DNA of 64,000 nt from Pinus tabuliformis (GCA_031772625.1 CM062805.1:800635592-800699591); one strand, 5' to 3'; positions 12,660-24,441 are shown, counted from the first letter of the stretch. Numbers and translations: made by a program. Notes: a model not told the origin generated them from the sequence alone.

Positions 12660-13847
12660 TGTTGAAAAGTGTGCAACAAGAAATTCTTGTTGAGAATGCA
12701 ACAAGATGATGGAGCTTAGTGGAAAGGAGTCGCCTTCACTAAGTGGACCGCAGGCAAATTATGGCACAAGTTCTATTTTTGGATCCCAGCAGGGATGATC
12801 ACAGCAGGAGTGACCACAGTAGGGATGATCACAGCAGGAGTGACCACAACAGGAGTTATCATAGCAGGAGTGATCACAACAAGAGTGATCAAAGTCTATT
12901 TTTAGACTGGTTGTCAAAAATAGAAAAGTCAAATATTATTGTCTCATAATAATATTTGGACTATAAACTTGATATTATTCTCTTGGAGCACTTCAGTTTG
13001 AGCTACAGATGTGGCACATGCAGCTATCATAAGGAAGTACGCTTTCTTTGTGGGTCAATTGAGTTGTTGCATGCATGACTTCAGTTAGAACTTAGTCAGT
13101 TGAGTTTGGTGGAGTTGATTATGGAGTTAATGGAGTTGTGTTCAGTTTGACTTGGTTAAACTAGTTGTAATTAGTCTAACTGCAAATAGACTAATGATGA
13201 GTTGTTAAACTAATTATTAACTCATAATGAAACTATAGAATACATCAATTAACTCAGTTGCATGTCAGTGCATGTTCAGTTCAGGAGGGACAGGTGTTAG
13301 AGGATCAGATTGCTATCAGTTGCGACTATAGTTGTGCATGATGATTTGCACAATCAAAAGGATTGAGTATGCCAATGAATTGGCCAATACCAATTATTAT
13401 AGCCTCTGCTCACGTCTCTCCCAGTGTGAGTGGTTCTTTGGAGGTTAAATACGATTTTGGTAAACCATTCTCATTCATTCTTGAGCAGGTATTGAGGTGT
13501 GGAGGCAGGCAAGCAGCGGGGGAGATTTCGAGATCAGATCTGAGCTGCATTGTGTGTAGCATGTGGAGATAGTACTGAGTACTTGTGAGGAGTATTATAC
13601 TATGTATTGTTACATGATTCAATAACTATAATATACAGATAGTTGGGGTTTTTAGCGAGATGATTTCCCCGGGAAAATACTGTGTTGATATGTGTGATTA
13701 ATGCTTCTATGTACGCCTGTGAATGTTTCTGCTTCTATAAATTGATAATCAACATAGAGGAGGTTATGTATTATGAATGTTCCACTTATAAGTATATAAT
13801 CAAGATAATCTCTGTGAATATGTGTCATATTATTCAAAATTTCTACA
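12660..13847 (+). repeat. 3' LTR of the copia-type element
   Basis: It is 1,188 bp and matches 9774-10977 with scattered transitions. It includes the 15-bp TGATCA repeat block at 12788-12894 and ends TTCTACA before the CTACT target copy. Confidence 0.92.
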
Positions 13848-14218
13848 CTACTAACAAGTATCCATTGGGCTTATGGAGTCATATATGATTCAGTATTAAC
13901 AATAGGTTTGGCTTTGCATAGACATCAAGGCATTTGGATTTCAACATATGTAGAGCACACCAAACACATAGAAGGAAGTTTACGAGGATATGAAGGAAAT
14001 TAGAGCACTGTTAGCGATTTCTAAGTAAACACATACTCATAACACTGTAGATAACATGAAAAGACAGCAAAAGAAACTCGTCACATTGAACTCTTTATGA
14101 TTCTTGAGAAGCATAAGCCAGTACTGTATTACCAAAAAAAAAATAGAGTCTTTACATAAGCCAAATATCAGAGCTTTTTTTCCATAAATTTCCAACCCTT
14201 GGTACATTGCTCTTTCTC

Positions 14219-14232
14219 CTATATATATAATT
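14219..14232 (-). promoter_or_regulatory. TATA-like promoter in 3' LTR of element A
   Basis: On the minus strand the sequence reads TTATATATATAGGAG. The equivalent in the other LTR is at 24430-24441. It would place U3 upstream (towards 17455) and a short R-U5 downstream. Transcription start itself is not visible. Confidence 0.6.
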
Positions 14233-14880
14233 CTTTTACAAGGTTGAGATTCCTCCTCCAACATGAGGGGAACTCAAATTCTACTTCTTATGACACCTAT
14301 TCAAATTTTAACTACCTATTAAATGTAACAAACTGCTAACTAGACTCTTTAGAGATCTAAGTCAAATAGGAGTCTAACTCCATATCATGCTAATAATAGC
14401 CTTAATTGCAATCAATTCTCGTTCTTTGACAAGTGGTATTTTCTAGTTTGGCTGTGGTAGGTGTTTGTAGCTTCCTGCTGGCCCTTAATGTCACATCTTC
14501 TCCATTGCTCCTGAAAAGTAGGAAACTTCCCTTGTTTATCTGCTTTTGGTTTTCCTGAAAGATACTCGAAACCAATGAACCATGCCCTTCTTCTTTGATT
14601 ATACAAAAATATATTAGGATGCTACGTCCTTGATGTGCTGTCAACCTTTTCAATGTGTGAAGACACGACCTATTCCAAGCTGTCTGATATATCGTGAACT
14701 ATAGTAACTCTGATCACTTTATAAAAAGTTTAGAGTTCGAATATAGGTCTCTTCCACCTGTTTCTTCATTTGTTGAATGTTGACACCTATTACATGATCC
14801 TTTGAAGAGATTCCTTTTTCAAAAATTTCCCCTCGGTCCCTCGAAATTGGTCAACTGGGTTTTAATTATGTAGCTACAGC

Positions 14881-14953
14881 AGTTTCGTAGTGCGCTATGA
14901 AACTCTGTGTGTTAGGTATCATCTTCAGCAGTTTCGTAGCGCACTACGAAACT
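14881..14953. repeat. Two 24-bp palindromes in element A LTR
   Basis: Copies at 14881-14904 and 14930-14953 have half-site AGTTTCGTAGCG facing its reverse complement. Each carries one or two transitions relative to the perfect copy in the other LTR at 25091-25114, which has only one. They sit in the LTR between the TATA and the LTR ORF. Confidence 0.85.
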
Positions 14954-15275
14954 ACTGTGTAATCACCAAAACACAGTCTAATACCAAAAATATGCTATCT
15001 TGAGCTTCTTTATATTTAAACATTCTTTTCAATTGCTCCAAAGCTTTTCAAAACTGAGTGGAAATGTATGATTCTTCAAGAAAGATTATAACAAGGAAAA
15101 CCATCAAAATTTGGAACATAACCTTACTTGATGTGTGACTTCCTTAAGGAGATTCTTTCTGCTGGCTTAACTGTATCTTTAAATCCTCAATTTGTTTCTT
15201 CATAACTCTGATCCCAGCTCTCAGGTTTGTATTGACCTTTTTGATGAATTGTGCTTCCTTTATTGCAGGGATAGT

Positions 15276-16720
15276 CTAGCTACGGAATTGAACATTACAA
15301 TCAACCACCTCGGGTATTTGAAATGTTTTGTCCTCCCACCGAGCTTGCATTTGATTAAAATAAGCCTCCTTGATTGCATGTTTCCTGGAGGATTTCTTCA
15401 GTCTAGCAATTTCAAATTTTGCCAATTCCAACTTCCTTTCCAACTCTTCCACACTATCTTCTTCTAGAAGGGTAACTACTTTTCCTTTATCTTTTCCTTC
15501 ATGAGACTGTGTTATCTCCCCTATTTCATCTGCTCTTGGCAGTACCTCTTGTATGTGTTTAAAACTCTTCGTTATGGGTCTTCTTGGCTTAAGGACAAAT
15601 TGAGCAACCTGATCATCAAAGTTGAGTTTTTTCGAGGCTTTGACTCTCTTAGCCTTGTCTTTTCCTGACTCTCTCAAATCTGCTTGAACCAGGGGAGATT
15701 CTTCAATATCAGTCACTTGCAGTAAATCATTCAAGTCTCCCTTTGAAACAGGGCTTTCTTCAATAATCACTGACTTACCTTTTTCTTTAGCTACCTGGCT
15801 TCTAGTCCTTCTTCTTTGGACTCCTTCACCTGTGTTTGATTCATGTGCACCTTCTTTGATCTGAGTTTTCTCTTTAAGGGACTGCTCGGGTGTAGCTTGG
15901 ATAGTCAGTGGCTTGGTGGATTCCATTACTTGTTTCCTAGCCTTCAACTTTGCAAACCTCCTGGATCTTGTTTCTGCCTAATGACCAGTTGTTGTTGGAA
16001 GATCTTTTGCAGCTTGAGGACTGAGACCGGTTTCATTCTTGAAACCAGACATGAATATGAATGTGGGCCAGTCCCTCCCTACTCTTTGGAGTTCATATAG
16101 AATGATCAACTTAAGTAAACCGTGGTGAAACAATGAGGTCTCACAGGCTTCTTTCCTTAGCTGCACCTTATCACACATTTTTCTTAAGCTACGAAATAAG
16201 TAAAAGGGTAAATCAAGGGATATATTTCTTGTAAAATGTAGCAGAATCTTGAAATGATACGAATACACCTTATTGTATCTCCCTTCACAGGTAAGGTACC
16301 TCTGTATACAGGTAAGCATATTGGCATATGAGTCCTTGACATAATTTCTAGGCACAGACTTATTTAAATCTAAGTCAATGTACTCCGGCTTTAGAAATTC
16401 TTTGCAGGGGGTCATATCAAATTTGAAATTTTTAAACCAATTTTCTTGTCCCCTTGGAATCTCAGTAACTGTGGATATTACCTCTGGTGAAATTTGCAAT
16501 TCAAGCATCCCAACCTTTGAATTCATTGCCGTGAAATTTAAGGAAAATTCCTTGGTGATTTGTGCATGACCTGCCTGGAGTTTCTCACAAAAATTCCAAC
16601 ATCCAACCTGCTTGAATGAATTCTCAACTTCTTTTTTTTCAAGATAATGTCTACACCTTTAGGTTCATTTCTCAAAAATCTGCCTGATCTGTGGTATTTT
16701 CTTTCTGTAGATCCCTCCAT
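15276..16720 (-). pseudogene. LTR-encoded accessory protein, broken copy (3' LTR of element A)
   Basis: This minus-strand reading region lies wholly inside U3. It begins MEGSTERKYHRSGRFLRNEP. A frame change follows at a run of eight T (16632-16639), then a frame with WNFCEKLQ, RYLTCEGRYNKVYSYHFK and SLFHHGLLKLIILYELQ. A TAG stop lies at 15978-15980, where the other LTR has CAG (Q). The C-terminal third is lysine- and glutamate-rich with a probable coiled coil (EELERKLELAKFEIARLKK). No catalytic motif is recognised. It is homologous to the accessory ORF of element 5 (48540-51403). It may belong to the 'putative plant transposon protein' group, but I cannot verify that. Function unknown. Confidence 0.75.
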
Positions 16721-17085
16721 GAGACTTCAGCATAATGAAGGTTTGAAATACTAGCGCTGCTCAATCTTCAATCTCTGCCTCGCTTTAGTGGCTGCCTCGC
16801 TTGATAACTGCCTTGCTTGATAACTACCCTGCTTGATAACAATGCATCAAAATTGAAAACTTGCAGACTTGTTCCTCATGCAATGAATACAATCATAATT
16901 AAGACTGTGAATACTTGGCTTTTCTTGGAACTTGTAACCTGAGCATACGAAGGTACCTAACGGCTGTAATGATGGAGATAAGTGGTTGGAAATGATATGT
17001 GGAGTGTATAAGTTGACAGTGAATGATGCAACCATAACTTAACTTGACAGATTTGACAGTTAGGAAATATTTTCTACGAATTGCA

Positions 17086-17235
17086 TGAATCTCTGATTTC
17101 GTAGCACAGCCAGTGTAAAATCTGGATTATGCACTACGAAATCACCTAAAAACATGTTGCACTGCGAAACTGCTAAAAGGATTTATGTGTTGCGAAAACA
17201 CTTCAAAATGACTTATGCGCTACGAAATCACCTAA
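17086..17235. repeat. Cluster of GCRCTACGAAA half-sites in element A LTR
   Basis: At least four half-palindrome-like copies occur here (TTTCGTAGC at 17098, CACTACGAAATCA near 17132, ACTGCGAAACT near 17161, GCGCTACGAAATCA near 17218). They match the arms of the 24-bp palindromes elsewhere in the same LTR. A degenerate equivalent lies in the other LTR near 27235-27390. Confidence 0.7.
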
Positions 17236-17455
17236 AGAGCTTTGTGGCACATAGTAACCTTTTAACAAAGCTGACACATGGTTATGAGACCGGTGATGAA
17301 TGAGAATGCATAGTTGACCTTTATTTAAGTGTACCATCAAGACTCCTAAGTCTCAGACTCTAAGGCAAACAAAAATCAAACTTAGACTAGCACCGAACCT
17401 TTACCATCAAACTAATGTGAGCAATTTGGGAATTAGAATTCTTAAGTGATAACAG

Positions 17456-17727
17456 TGGATCCACTTGGGATAGTGTGCTCCTGTAGTACACTAAGAACTC
17501 GCAGGTCCAGTGCTTTATCCATTTTATCACAAACATATATTTGCTTGACGAGCATCTTTTTCCAACTTCTTGGGCCTTCACCTTGGGCTTAAGCTTTCCG
17601 TTCAGCTTGTCATTATTTGCAACAAAAGAAAAACTGATAAAACGGGTATATACAATGTTATGAGAAACTGGTAGTATTTTGATCAATAATAATGCTTTAG
17701 GAACCTACCATTGACAGGTCCTCCAGC
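17456..17727 (-). other. 3' untranslated end of element A, with LTR-adjacent tract
   Basis: Between the integrase stop and the 3' LTR no gene is seen. On the minus strand the last bases before the LTR are CCCAAGTGGATCCAC. Element C has the near-identical CCCCCAAGTGGAGCCAC in the same place, so this is probably a conserved plus-strand priming or packaging feature. A classic polypurine tract is not obvious. Confidence 0.55.
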
Positions 17728-19032
17728 TTATGAGTTTCCATCAATTTCTTGCAGAATGTAAGTGTTGTTTCCATGAAAAGCAGAAATTTGATACGGGCCT
17801 TTCCACAAGTTTTCAAATTTATTGTGCTTACCTTTTTCTTCAATTCTAGCTTCCCATTTCAACACTCCATCATGGATCTGAAAGGTAACTTCTTTGATCT
17901 TCTTATCAATTGTTCTCTTGATTCTGTTCTGACTTTGTTGATGACTGTCATACACCTCATTTCTTTTCTCCTGTAAGGCTATCAGCTGATTGATCCTTCT
18001 TTGTACAACGTTTGGTTCCTCCTCTAATCCTTGAATCAGCTTCATTACAGGTACTCCAAGAGATGTTGGAAATATGTCTTCAGCACCATATACTAACTCA
18101 TATGGTGATGTTCCAATGGATCTCTTTGTACAAATCTGGCCAGCCCACAAAGCATATTTCAATTTCAAATGCCAAGCTTTCTTATTTTCCTGCAGCAGCT
18201 TCTTGATGATCCTCACAAGGCTTTTGTTTGATGATTCGGCAAGGCCATTTCCTTGCGGATAATAAGCAGTAGAGTGTCCAAGAGAAATGTGATACTGATG
18301 GCAAAAATTAATCATCTTCTTGGACTTAAAAGCTTGAGCATTGTCAGTTATAATCTTCATTGGGCAACCAAATCTTGATAATATATTATTTTCTAAGAAA
18401 GAGATAATCACTGAATCATTTGCTTGCCTTATTGGGACCGCTTCTATCCATTTGGTAAAGTAATTAGTGGCTATCAGAATCTAGCGATGCTAACCTGATG
18501 AAGGAGGATGAATTTCCCCTATAAATTCCAATCCCCATTGCTAGAAGGGCGCTTCAACATATATAGGAACCAAAGGCAATGGCACAAGCTTCCTCTTTCC
18601 TTCAAACACTTGACATTCATGACATGTAGCTACCCTTTTATAGATATCTCTGAACATAGTTGGCCAAAAATATCCAGCCCTGAAGACCTTGTTTGTAGTG
18701 GCTTTCCAATAGTGATTTCCTCCACAATCTCCCTTATGGAATTCATCAATTACTTTATCGGCTTCTTCTTCAAGGAGACAATTTAACAATATCCCTCCTG
18801 CATCTTTCCAAAACAAATTTTTGTCATACACAAAATATCTTAAAGACTTCAGCTTGACAAACCGGGCTTTGGATTTTGAAAAATTAGCAGGGGCTTTATT
18901 ATGCTGCAAAAAAAATGCTACATCCTTGTACCATTCTGAAACCAAGAATTTTTCATTTATTTGGACCAACTCCTCTTCATTTTCAGAAATTTCTGAGATC
19001 TCTGTACTCAAGTTAATGTCAAGACAGTCCAA
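17728..19032 (-). pseudogene. Integrase region of element A pol
   Basis: Two frames cover the zinc-binding and catalytic regions. The upstream one (19032-18541) has an H2C2-type finger: FHKGDCGGNHYW, then TCHEC. The downstream one (18411-17728) holds IITDNAQAF (second catalytic D) and GLAESSNKS (catalytic E), followed by a C-terminal region with WKGPYQISAFHGNNTYIL. TAG stops at 18541-18543, 18481-18483 and 18490-18492 break it. The first catalytic residue reads EFIG where integrases have DFIG. It once inserted the cDNA of the element; this copy cannot. Confidence 0.85.
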
Positions 19033-20658
19033 ATTTGATTATATCAGCAGCTTGGATAAGCCTTGACCCTTTACCAACTTCGTGGGTTTAATCTCAATGT
19101 CATACTCTAACAATTTTTCTATCCACTTGCCCCTTTTTCCATCTGGATCAACCTGTGTTAGAATATCCTTTATAACAACATTTGGAACATAGGCAACAAT
19201 GTGAGAATGCAAAACATAGATTATGAAATCCTTTATTGCTTTCACCAAGGCATAAGCTTGTTTCTCTAGGATATTATACTTCAGTTAAGCATTTGCTAAT
19301 GTCTTGCTAAAGAAAGAAATAGGTTGTTTAGTACCTTGACTTCCCTTTTGCAGCAGAACTCCAACAATTGTATCCTCAGAAGCAAATGTAAAAATAAGGA
19401 ATTCCTTGGTAAAATTTGGGCTGATAAGTACTGGTACTTGTGTGAGTGCCTTCTTGATCTCCTCAAAAGATTTCTTTGCTTCAGCTGTCCACTTAAAGTC
19501 CACTCCCTTTTTCAACATCTTTGTTATACTCTTGACAACTTCAGCAAAATTAGAAATGAAGCGTCTAACAAAGTTGAATTTTCCAAGGAAGGATTGAATC
19601 TCTTTCCTACTTCTTGGCAGATCTAACTTTTGAATTTCACTAACTCTATTAGGATCAATCCTAATTCCTTCTTCAGAAATGATATGACCAAGAAGCTTGC
19701 CTAATGTTAAAGCAAAAATACTTTTAGTGGGATTAAGAGATATACCAAACCTTCTACATTTCAGCAAAACTCTTTCAAGGTGTTTCAAATGATCTTCCTC
19801 TCTTTTTGAAAAAACTGTGATATCATCAAGATATACCACCACTGATTTATCCTTTTTTTCAGCAAAAGCAATATCCATTGCTCTCTGGAAAGTGGCTCCT
19901 GCATTCATGATACCAAAAGGCATCTTGGCGTACATGAATGTTCCCCATGGCGTTGTGAAGGTTGTTTTCTCTTGATCATCTGGATGAAAAAGAATCTAAT
20001 TGTACCCTGAGAAACCATCAAGCATAGAAATCCTTTGTGACCCAACAATGTTTTGCAGAATTAGATCCATCTTGGGAAGAGGATAATTATCTTTCAATGA
20101 AGCTTTATTCAGATTTCTGAAGTCTATACAAATCCTGATCTCTCCATTCTTTTTCCTAACTGGGACCAAATTAGCAATCCAGTTTGAGAATCTGATTGGA
20201 ACAATAATCTTAGCATCAAAAAGTTTTTTCACTTCCTTTTCAATCAATGGCATAAGGAGAGGATTAATTCTTCTTAACTTCTCCTTGAAAGGTTTTTCAT
20301 TCTCCTTAATAGGAATGGTATGCTGTATAATTGAGGAATCATATTGTTTCAAGTCAGCATAGCTCCATGTAAAAACATCAATGAACCTTTTCATCATCTC
20401 GACATATTTAGTCTTCATATCAGCTGAAAGAAATTTCGAAATCTTGACCATATTAGGTACAACTGAATCTCCTAAATTGCAACTTTCTACCTCTTCCTCA
20501 TCAGCTTGTAATTTTGGGGCTTTGAACACATCGTTTTGATCAAACAATTTCTCAAGGGGAATGAGACCTTTTGGAATTAAGTTGTGTTTTAATTGTAAGA
20601 CTTCAGACTTTTCTATTGATTCCACAAACATGTTTTGCTGATCCATTTGAGTGCTCAC
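19033..20658 (-). pseudogene. Reverse transcriptase and canonical RNase H of element A
   Basis: The reverse transcriptase spans about 20500-19640. Motifs: RICIDFRNLNKASLKDNYPL, SMLDGFSGYN, then a TAG stop at 19996-19998 where QILFHP is expected, then KMPFGIMNAGATFQ and the catalytic VVYLDDITVFSK near 19820-19845. The canonical RNase H follows (about 19500-19040). It reads FTFASED where an aspartate precedes AS in active enzymes, and AYVPNVV where TDH is usual, so two catalytic Asp are missing. It retains LEKQAYALV. Stops near 19276 and 19038 break it. Together with the extra RNase H upstream this fits the Tat pattern of dual RNase H. Confidence 0.87.
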
Positions 20659-21245
20659 AAATTCTTCCTTTAACTCAATGAAATTTTTTACTTGCTGATC
20701 ATCCTCAAAGACCTACCAATTAGTGATGTTATCTGGTATAACTGGTTGATGACGAACTTCCACCTCATACTTTTCAGAAGAGTGCATAGGAATAATAAAA
20801 AGACTGGCGGAAACAACAAGAGAGTCTGCAATAGAGTTTTGGTCTCTGGTTTTGATACTAAAAGAATGAGCTTGAAACTTTTCCAACATATCCAAAACTA
20901 AGTTTCTATTTGCCTCATCCTTACATCCTTGGTTTGCTAAGCACCTTCCACTCGTTTTATTATCAATTCAGAATCTCCACAAATAGAAATGTTTCTAGAC
21001 TTCAACTTTAACAAAGCTTCTAAGCCAAAAATCAGAGATTCATACTCGGCCATATTATTAGTGCAATCAAAATTTAGTTTGTAGGAGAGAAACTTACTTT
21101 CATTATTAGGACTTGTGATCCAAATCCCAGCTCCTGCCCCTTCTCTTCCTACTGATCCATCAAAGTATAATGACCACCAATTTATTTTCTCATTTTCATC
21201 TTCTTTCTGATCTCCTTGGCACTAGTTTCCTGAAAGCTTATCCTT
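20659..21245 (-). pseudogene. Extra (archaeal-type) RNase H of element A, upstream of RT
   Basis: Minus-strand frames across 21190-20700 encode LYFDGSVGREGAGAGIWI, then NMAEYESLIFGLEAL, then ICGDSELIIK, and later NSIADSLV. These give the D-E-D-D set of an RNase H of the kind found as a second domain in Tat elements. A frame change and stops separate the parts (a piece is open at 20895-20713). The domain sits between protease and reverse transcriptase, not after the canonical RNase H. Its job would be RNA removal during reverse transcription, replacing the degenerate downstream copy. Confidence 0.75.
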
Positions 21246-21380
21246 TGATTCATCTCCAGCTGACTCATTGAAAAGGATGGCTGATCCAAGACCAGTGTCA
21301 AATGAATAAATGGGAAATTTTTGAGGTTTTTCTTTGCTGCTTACCATATAAGCCATCCCAGTCTCCCAATACAACCTCCT

Positions 21381-22127
21381 TTACTCACCAAAAGCAGGGA
21401 TAGTAGCATAGGTAAGTCCCATCTGCATCATGCCCTTGATTTTTGCTGCCCACGATCTTGAAAGAAGCATCCCAAACTTAGGTGGAATGTCGGCCACAAC
21501 AATGTCCATGACAATTGTTTTTGCTGGAATTTTTGTGAGACCCACAACAACATCTTTAATCAACCCAATGCATTGAACTCTTTTTGAATCAAAGGAAAAT
21601 AAATCCTTATATGGTCTAGTTATCTCTAATCCCAATCTTTCCATGATCGCCTTGGGCATAAGATTATGAGATGCCCTTGAATCTAACATAGCATTATGTA
21701 AGGTCATATCATGAATGCTAATGCTTATGTAGAAAGGAGGAAACTCTTCATTCTGTTCATCTTCAAGTCTTGGACCCAAGTAAATAATAGGATTATCTTC
21801 TTGTACATTTAAGATATCAGCTACTCCTAGTTGTGAATTGAGCATTTCAACAATCTTACTTCTATATTTGTCTACCTTGAGGATTTCACTAAAGGGGACT
21901 GATATCTTGATTTTTGCAATCTCATTCTCAAGGTTAAAAACAGAAACAGTCTTCTCAATTTCTTTAGTAGGGGATGGAGCTTGAATATCCTTTTTTCCAG
22001 GTGGAGAATCATTTTTACCTTCAACAACCTTTGACTTGTCCTTCTTATCTTCAACAGTCTTTGAGGTATCCTTCTTGGGCTGTGCTTTGCTTGCTGTAAT
22101 GGGAACGTTTTTATGCCTGAGATTGTA
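21381..22127 (-). pseudogene. Aspartic protease region of element A
   Basis: This continues in the same frame as gag after a TAG at 22128-22130. A lysine-rich linker is followed by the protease domain (open 21845-21381): FYISISIHDMTLHNAMLDSR, with ASHNLMPKAIMERLGL and later KFGMLLSRSWAAK. The active-site triad normally DSGA reads DSRA here, so the glycine is changed. It would have matured the Gag-Pol polyprotein. The matching region of element C keeps DSGA. Confidence 0.82.
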
Positions 22128-23729
22128 CTACTTTTGCATCTCAAAGGTAGCATGCTGATAGCCCTTTAAATAGTCTGAAGGTTCTTCTCCTGGTTTGGTC
22201 ATACTGGACTCATCATGTTCTTCCTTAGTCAAGAAAATCCCTGGCACTTCTTCATCAAGACAATGGATGGACTCCTCAGGAATTTCAGGTTCATCTTCTT
22301 CATCCACCAAATTTTGCTGGAAAGGAGGTCTTACTGGAGGATCTGGCTGTTGATTCCTGTTTTCTCTTGGCCTTTGCTGATTTTGAGGTCTTCTGAACTG
22401 AGGATTCCTAAATTGAGGTTCCTGCTGCGCTGGAGGAGCAGAGGTATTCCCAAGAGCCAACCGATCCATCAGTTTTTCCATGGTCTTCATCATTGAGTCA
22501 AACTTATCTTCTGGAGCTGAAGTGGAAGGTTTCTCTTCTTCTTTCAGTTTAGCTTTTGCCATCTTTGATTTCTTAGCAGCAATCATGTTTACTTCCACTT
22601 TAATTGCATCATTTTGCATGTCAGCAAGAGTAGCAGAATCCCTTTCTCTGAGTAACAGAGAGAAGTCAGAATCAAATGCTTCGGCGTATCTCAGTTGTGC
22701 CAAGGCCCCAGGAGGTTTCAAATGGACTGGGATGGAATTGTATATTTTATTAAACCTCTTGGAGAAGTTTTGAACAGTTTCATCAGGTGCTCTTCTAAGA
22801 TTGTTGTATTCAGTAAGAGCTTGGATAGGGTTAGTTCTGTTTCCCCATTTCCTTAGAAAACTATCTTCAAACTCTGCCCAACTGTGAATACTTCCAGCTG
22901 TAAGAGCCTTAAACCATTTTCTAACCTCTCCAATGAAGGTTTGTGCAAACAATCTTAGCTTCACATCCTCATCATCAACTTCCTCTATGTCAAAAAAATC
23001 ATTGAATCTGTCTACATGTTCTTATGTTGTGATTTCTTCATCTCCACCCCATGTTGGAATTCTAGCAGCATATTTGCTGGGAAGGTCATGTAAAACAGCA
23101 GGGAGGGCTAGTGGAGCATACCTAGCAGGTACGGCCATAATTAATGGAGGAGTAGTGATGACAGGTACTGTAGGCACAGTGGAACTAGAACTGATATGAG
23201 GTGGATTTCCTAGTGTCTGAGAGCTACTAGGACTAGCAGAGGCAGAGGATAAAGTGCTGATATGAAAAGGACTATTTGGACTTTGCAAACCACTGACAAA
23301 TGTACTCCAATTTCAAAGGGGTGGACCAGTTTTATATTTGAGTAAGACTTCAAAAGGATCAAGTTCTTTGAGTTTATTTAAATCTTCCTCTTCTAACAAC
23401 AATTCAGAAGTAACAACCTCCCAAAATTCCTCCTTATCTTTTTGTGACACTAAGGACGAAGTATCAATACCTATTTTTTGTAAATCTAGAATAATTCCAA
23501 TAAGTTCTTCTTCGTTTTCAGACCTCAACAACACCTCATGAATCTTATCATCAACAATTTTGTCCTTAGGACTTCTTGAAAATTTAGAGAGTAAAGATTT
23601 TGAAAAAGATGGAGTACTTGGTGTTTCAGTAAATCTTTGTCTACTCCTTGAAATGGTGTTTGGATTGTCCACAGGAGTAGGTGGATCTGGGTCAGGATTG
23701 CTCCATGTAAATCTCCCTCTCGAAGCCAC
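22128..23729 (-). pseudogene. Gag of element A
   Basis: A single minus-strand frame of about 534 codons starts MASRGRFTWSNPDPDPPTP at 23729. It is interrupted by TGA at 23313, TAA at 23022 and TAG at 22128. The capsid-like retrotransposon gag domain lies around 23000-22600 (LFAQTFIGEVRKWFKAL, WAEFEDSFLRKWGN, VQNFSKRFNKIYNSIP). A glutamine-, asparagine- and arginine-rich basic stretch follows. No CCHC knuckle is visible. Gag and protease are in one frame, as in the related element C ancestor. It would form the cytoplasmic virus-like particle. Confidence 0.85.
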
Positions 23730-23849
23730 CTTTTAAACTTTTGAAAATGTATGGAGTCACCAAGGTAGATGCAGCCTCGAAAAGTCTTCTGAGCTCCTGC
23801 TACCTTCGGAAGTTTGGTCTCTTGATTTTGGGAATGATTAATCTTCAGG

Positions 23850-23867
23850 CTCCCGACAGACGCACCA
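23850..23867 (-). promoter_or_regulatory. Primer-binding site of element A (tRNA-Gly UCC type)
   Basis: Read on the minus strand it is TGGTGCGTCTGTCGGGAG, separated from the LTR end by three T. From memory of plant tRNA sequences it matches the 3' end of tRNA-Gly(UCC) with one mismatch. Position and the TGG start support a primer site; the tRNA identity should be confirmed. Confidence 0.75.
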
Positions 23868-24429
23868 AAATGTTATCTCAAAATCAGGCCCTGGAAGGCT
23901 GCAGAGCAGGAAGACTTCAAGTAACTGTTTCAAACCTACTTTAGGCTGAGGCTTAACCTCCCCAACCTGAGAGGGCTCTCTCAAAAGGATTAAAGGTTTT
24001 TGATTATGATCAAGATGGCTAACTCTTGTGAAACAAATAAAAAATGAAAATGGTGGAAACACAACTAACAAGTATCCATTGGGCTTATGGAGTCATATAT
24101 GATTCAGTATTAACAGTAGCGTTGGCTTTGCATAGAAGTCAAGGCATTCAGATTTCAACATAAATAGAGCACACCAAACACATAGAAGGCAGTTTACGAG
24201 TATATGAAGGAAATTAGAGCACTGTTAGCTATTTCTAAGTAATCACGTACTCATAACACTGTAGATAACATGAAAATACAACAAAAGAAACTCATCACAT
24301 TGAACTCTTTATGATTCTTGAGAATCATAAGCCAATACTGTATTACCAAAAAAAAACAGAGTCTTTACATTAGCCAAATATCAGAGCTTTTTTCCATAAA
24401 TTTCCAACCCCTGGTACATTGATCTTTCT

Positions 24430-24441
24430 CCTATATATAGA
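24430..24441 (-). promoter_or_regulatory. TATA-like promoter in 5' LTR of element A
   Basis: Minus strand TTCTATATATAGGAG. About 560 bp remain to the LTR end, so R-U5 is short and U3 is about 3 kb, placing the LTR ORF in U3. Confidence 0.6.

Larger units (their letters stand above)
9774..13847 (+). mobile_element. Copia-type gag-only LTR retrotransposon inserted in element A's 3' LTR
   Basis: Two direct LTRs (9774-10977 and 12660-13847) begin TGTTGAAAAG and end TTCTACA. The first is followed by TGGTATCGGAGC, the plant copia primer site for initiator Met tRNA. A purine tract precedes the second. The internal region is only 1.7 kb, has gag remnants and no protease, integrase or reverse transcriptase, so it is non-autonomous. 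The target duplication is CAACT at 9769-9773 and CTACT at 13848-13852, with one change. The unoccupied site is preserved in the other LTR of element A at 24062-24066, which fixes both ends. Confidence 0.92.
9578..17455 (-). repeat. 3' LTR of element A, split by a copia element
   Basis: The LTR is 9578-9773 plus 13853-17455, about 3.8 kb once the 4.08-kb insertion and its target duplication are removed. It matches the 5' LTR copy at 23871-27498. The first base pair at the left is TA rather than the TG seen at 23871, a probable transition. It carries a promoter-like TATA, palindromes of the TTTCGTAGCG type and a broken protein ORF in U3. The right end at 17455 is inferred from the terminal inverted repeat and from the conserved CCAAGTGGAKCCAC sequence next to it, also seen beside the LTR of element C. 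Confidence 0.82.

Noticed and set aside
12268-12693. 141-residue open frame at the end of the copia element
   Set aside because: Runs into the LTR and has no similarity I recognise; kept as noncoding internal sequence.
17331-17338. TACCA at 17336/27496 as the end of element A's LTR (start TGGTAC)
   Set aside because: It leaves no terminal inverted repeat and no primer tract. Extending to GATAACA at 17455 gives TGTTATC ends and places the conserved CCAAGTGG sequence beside the LTR, as in element C.
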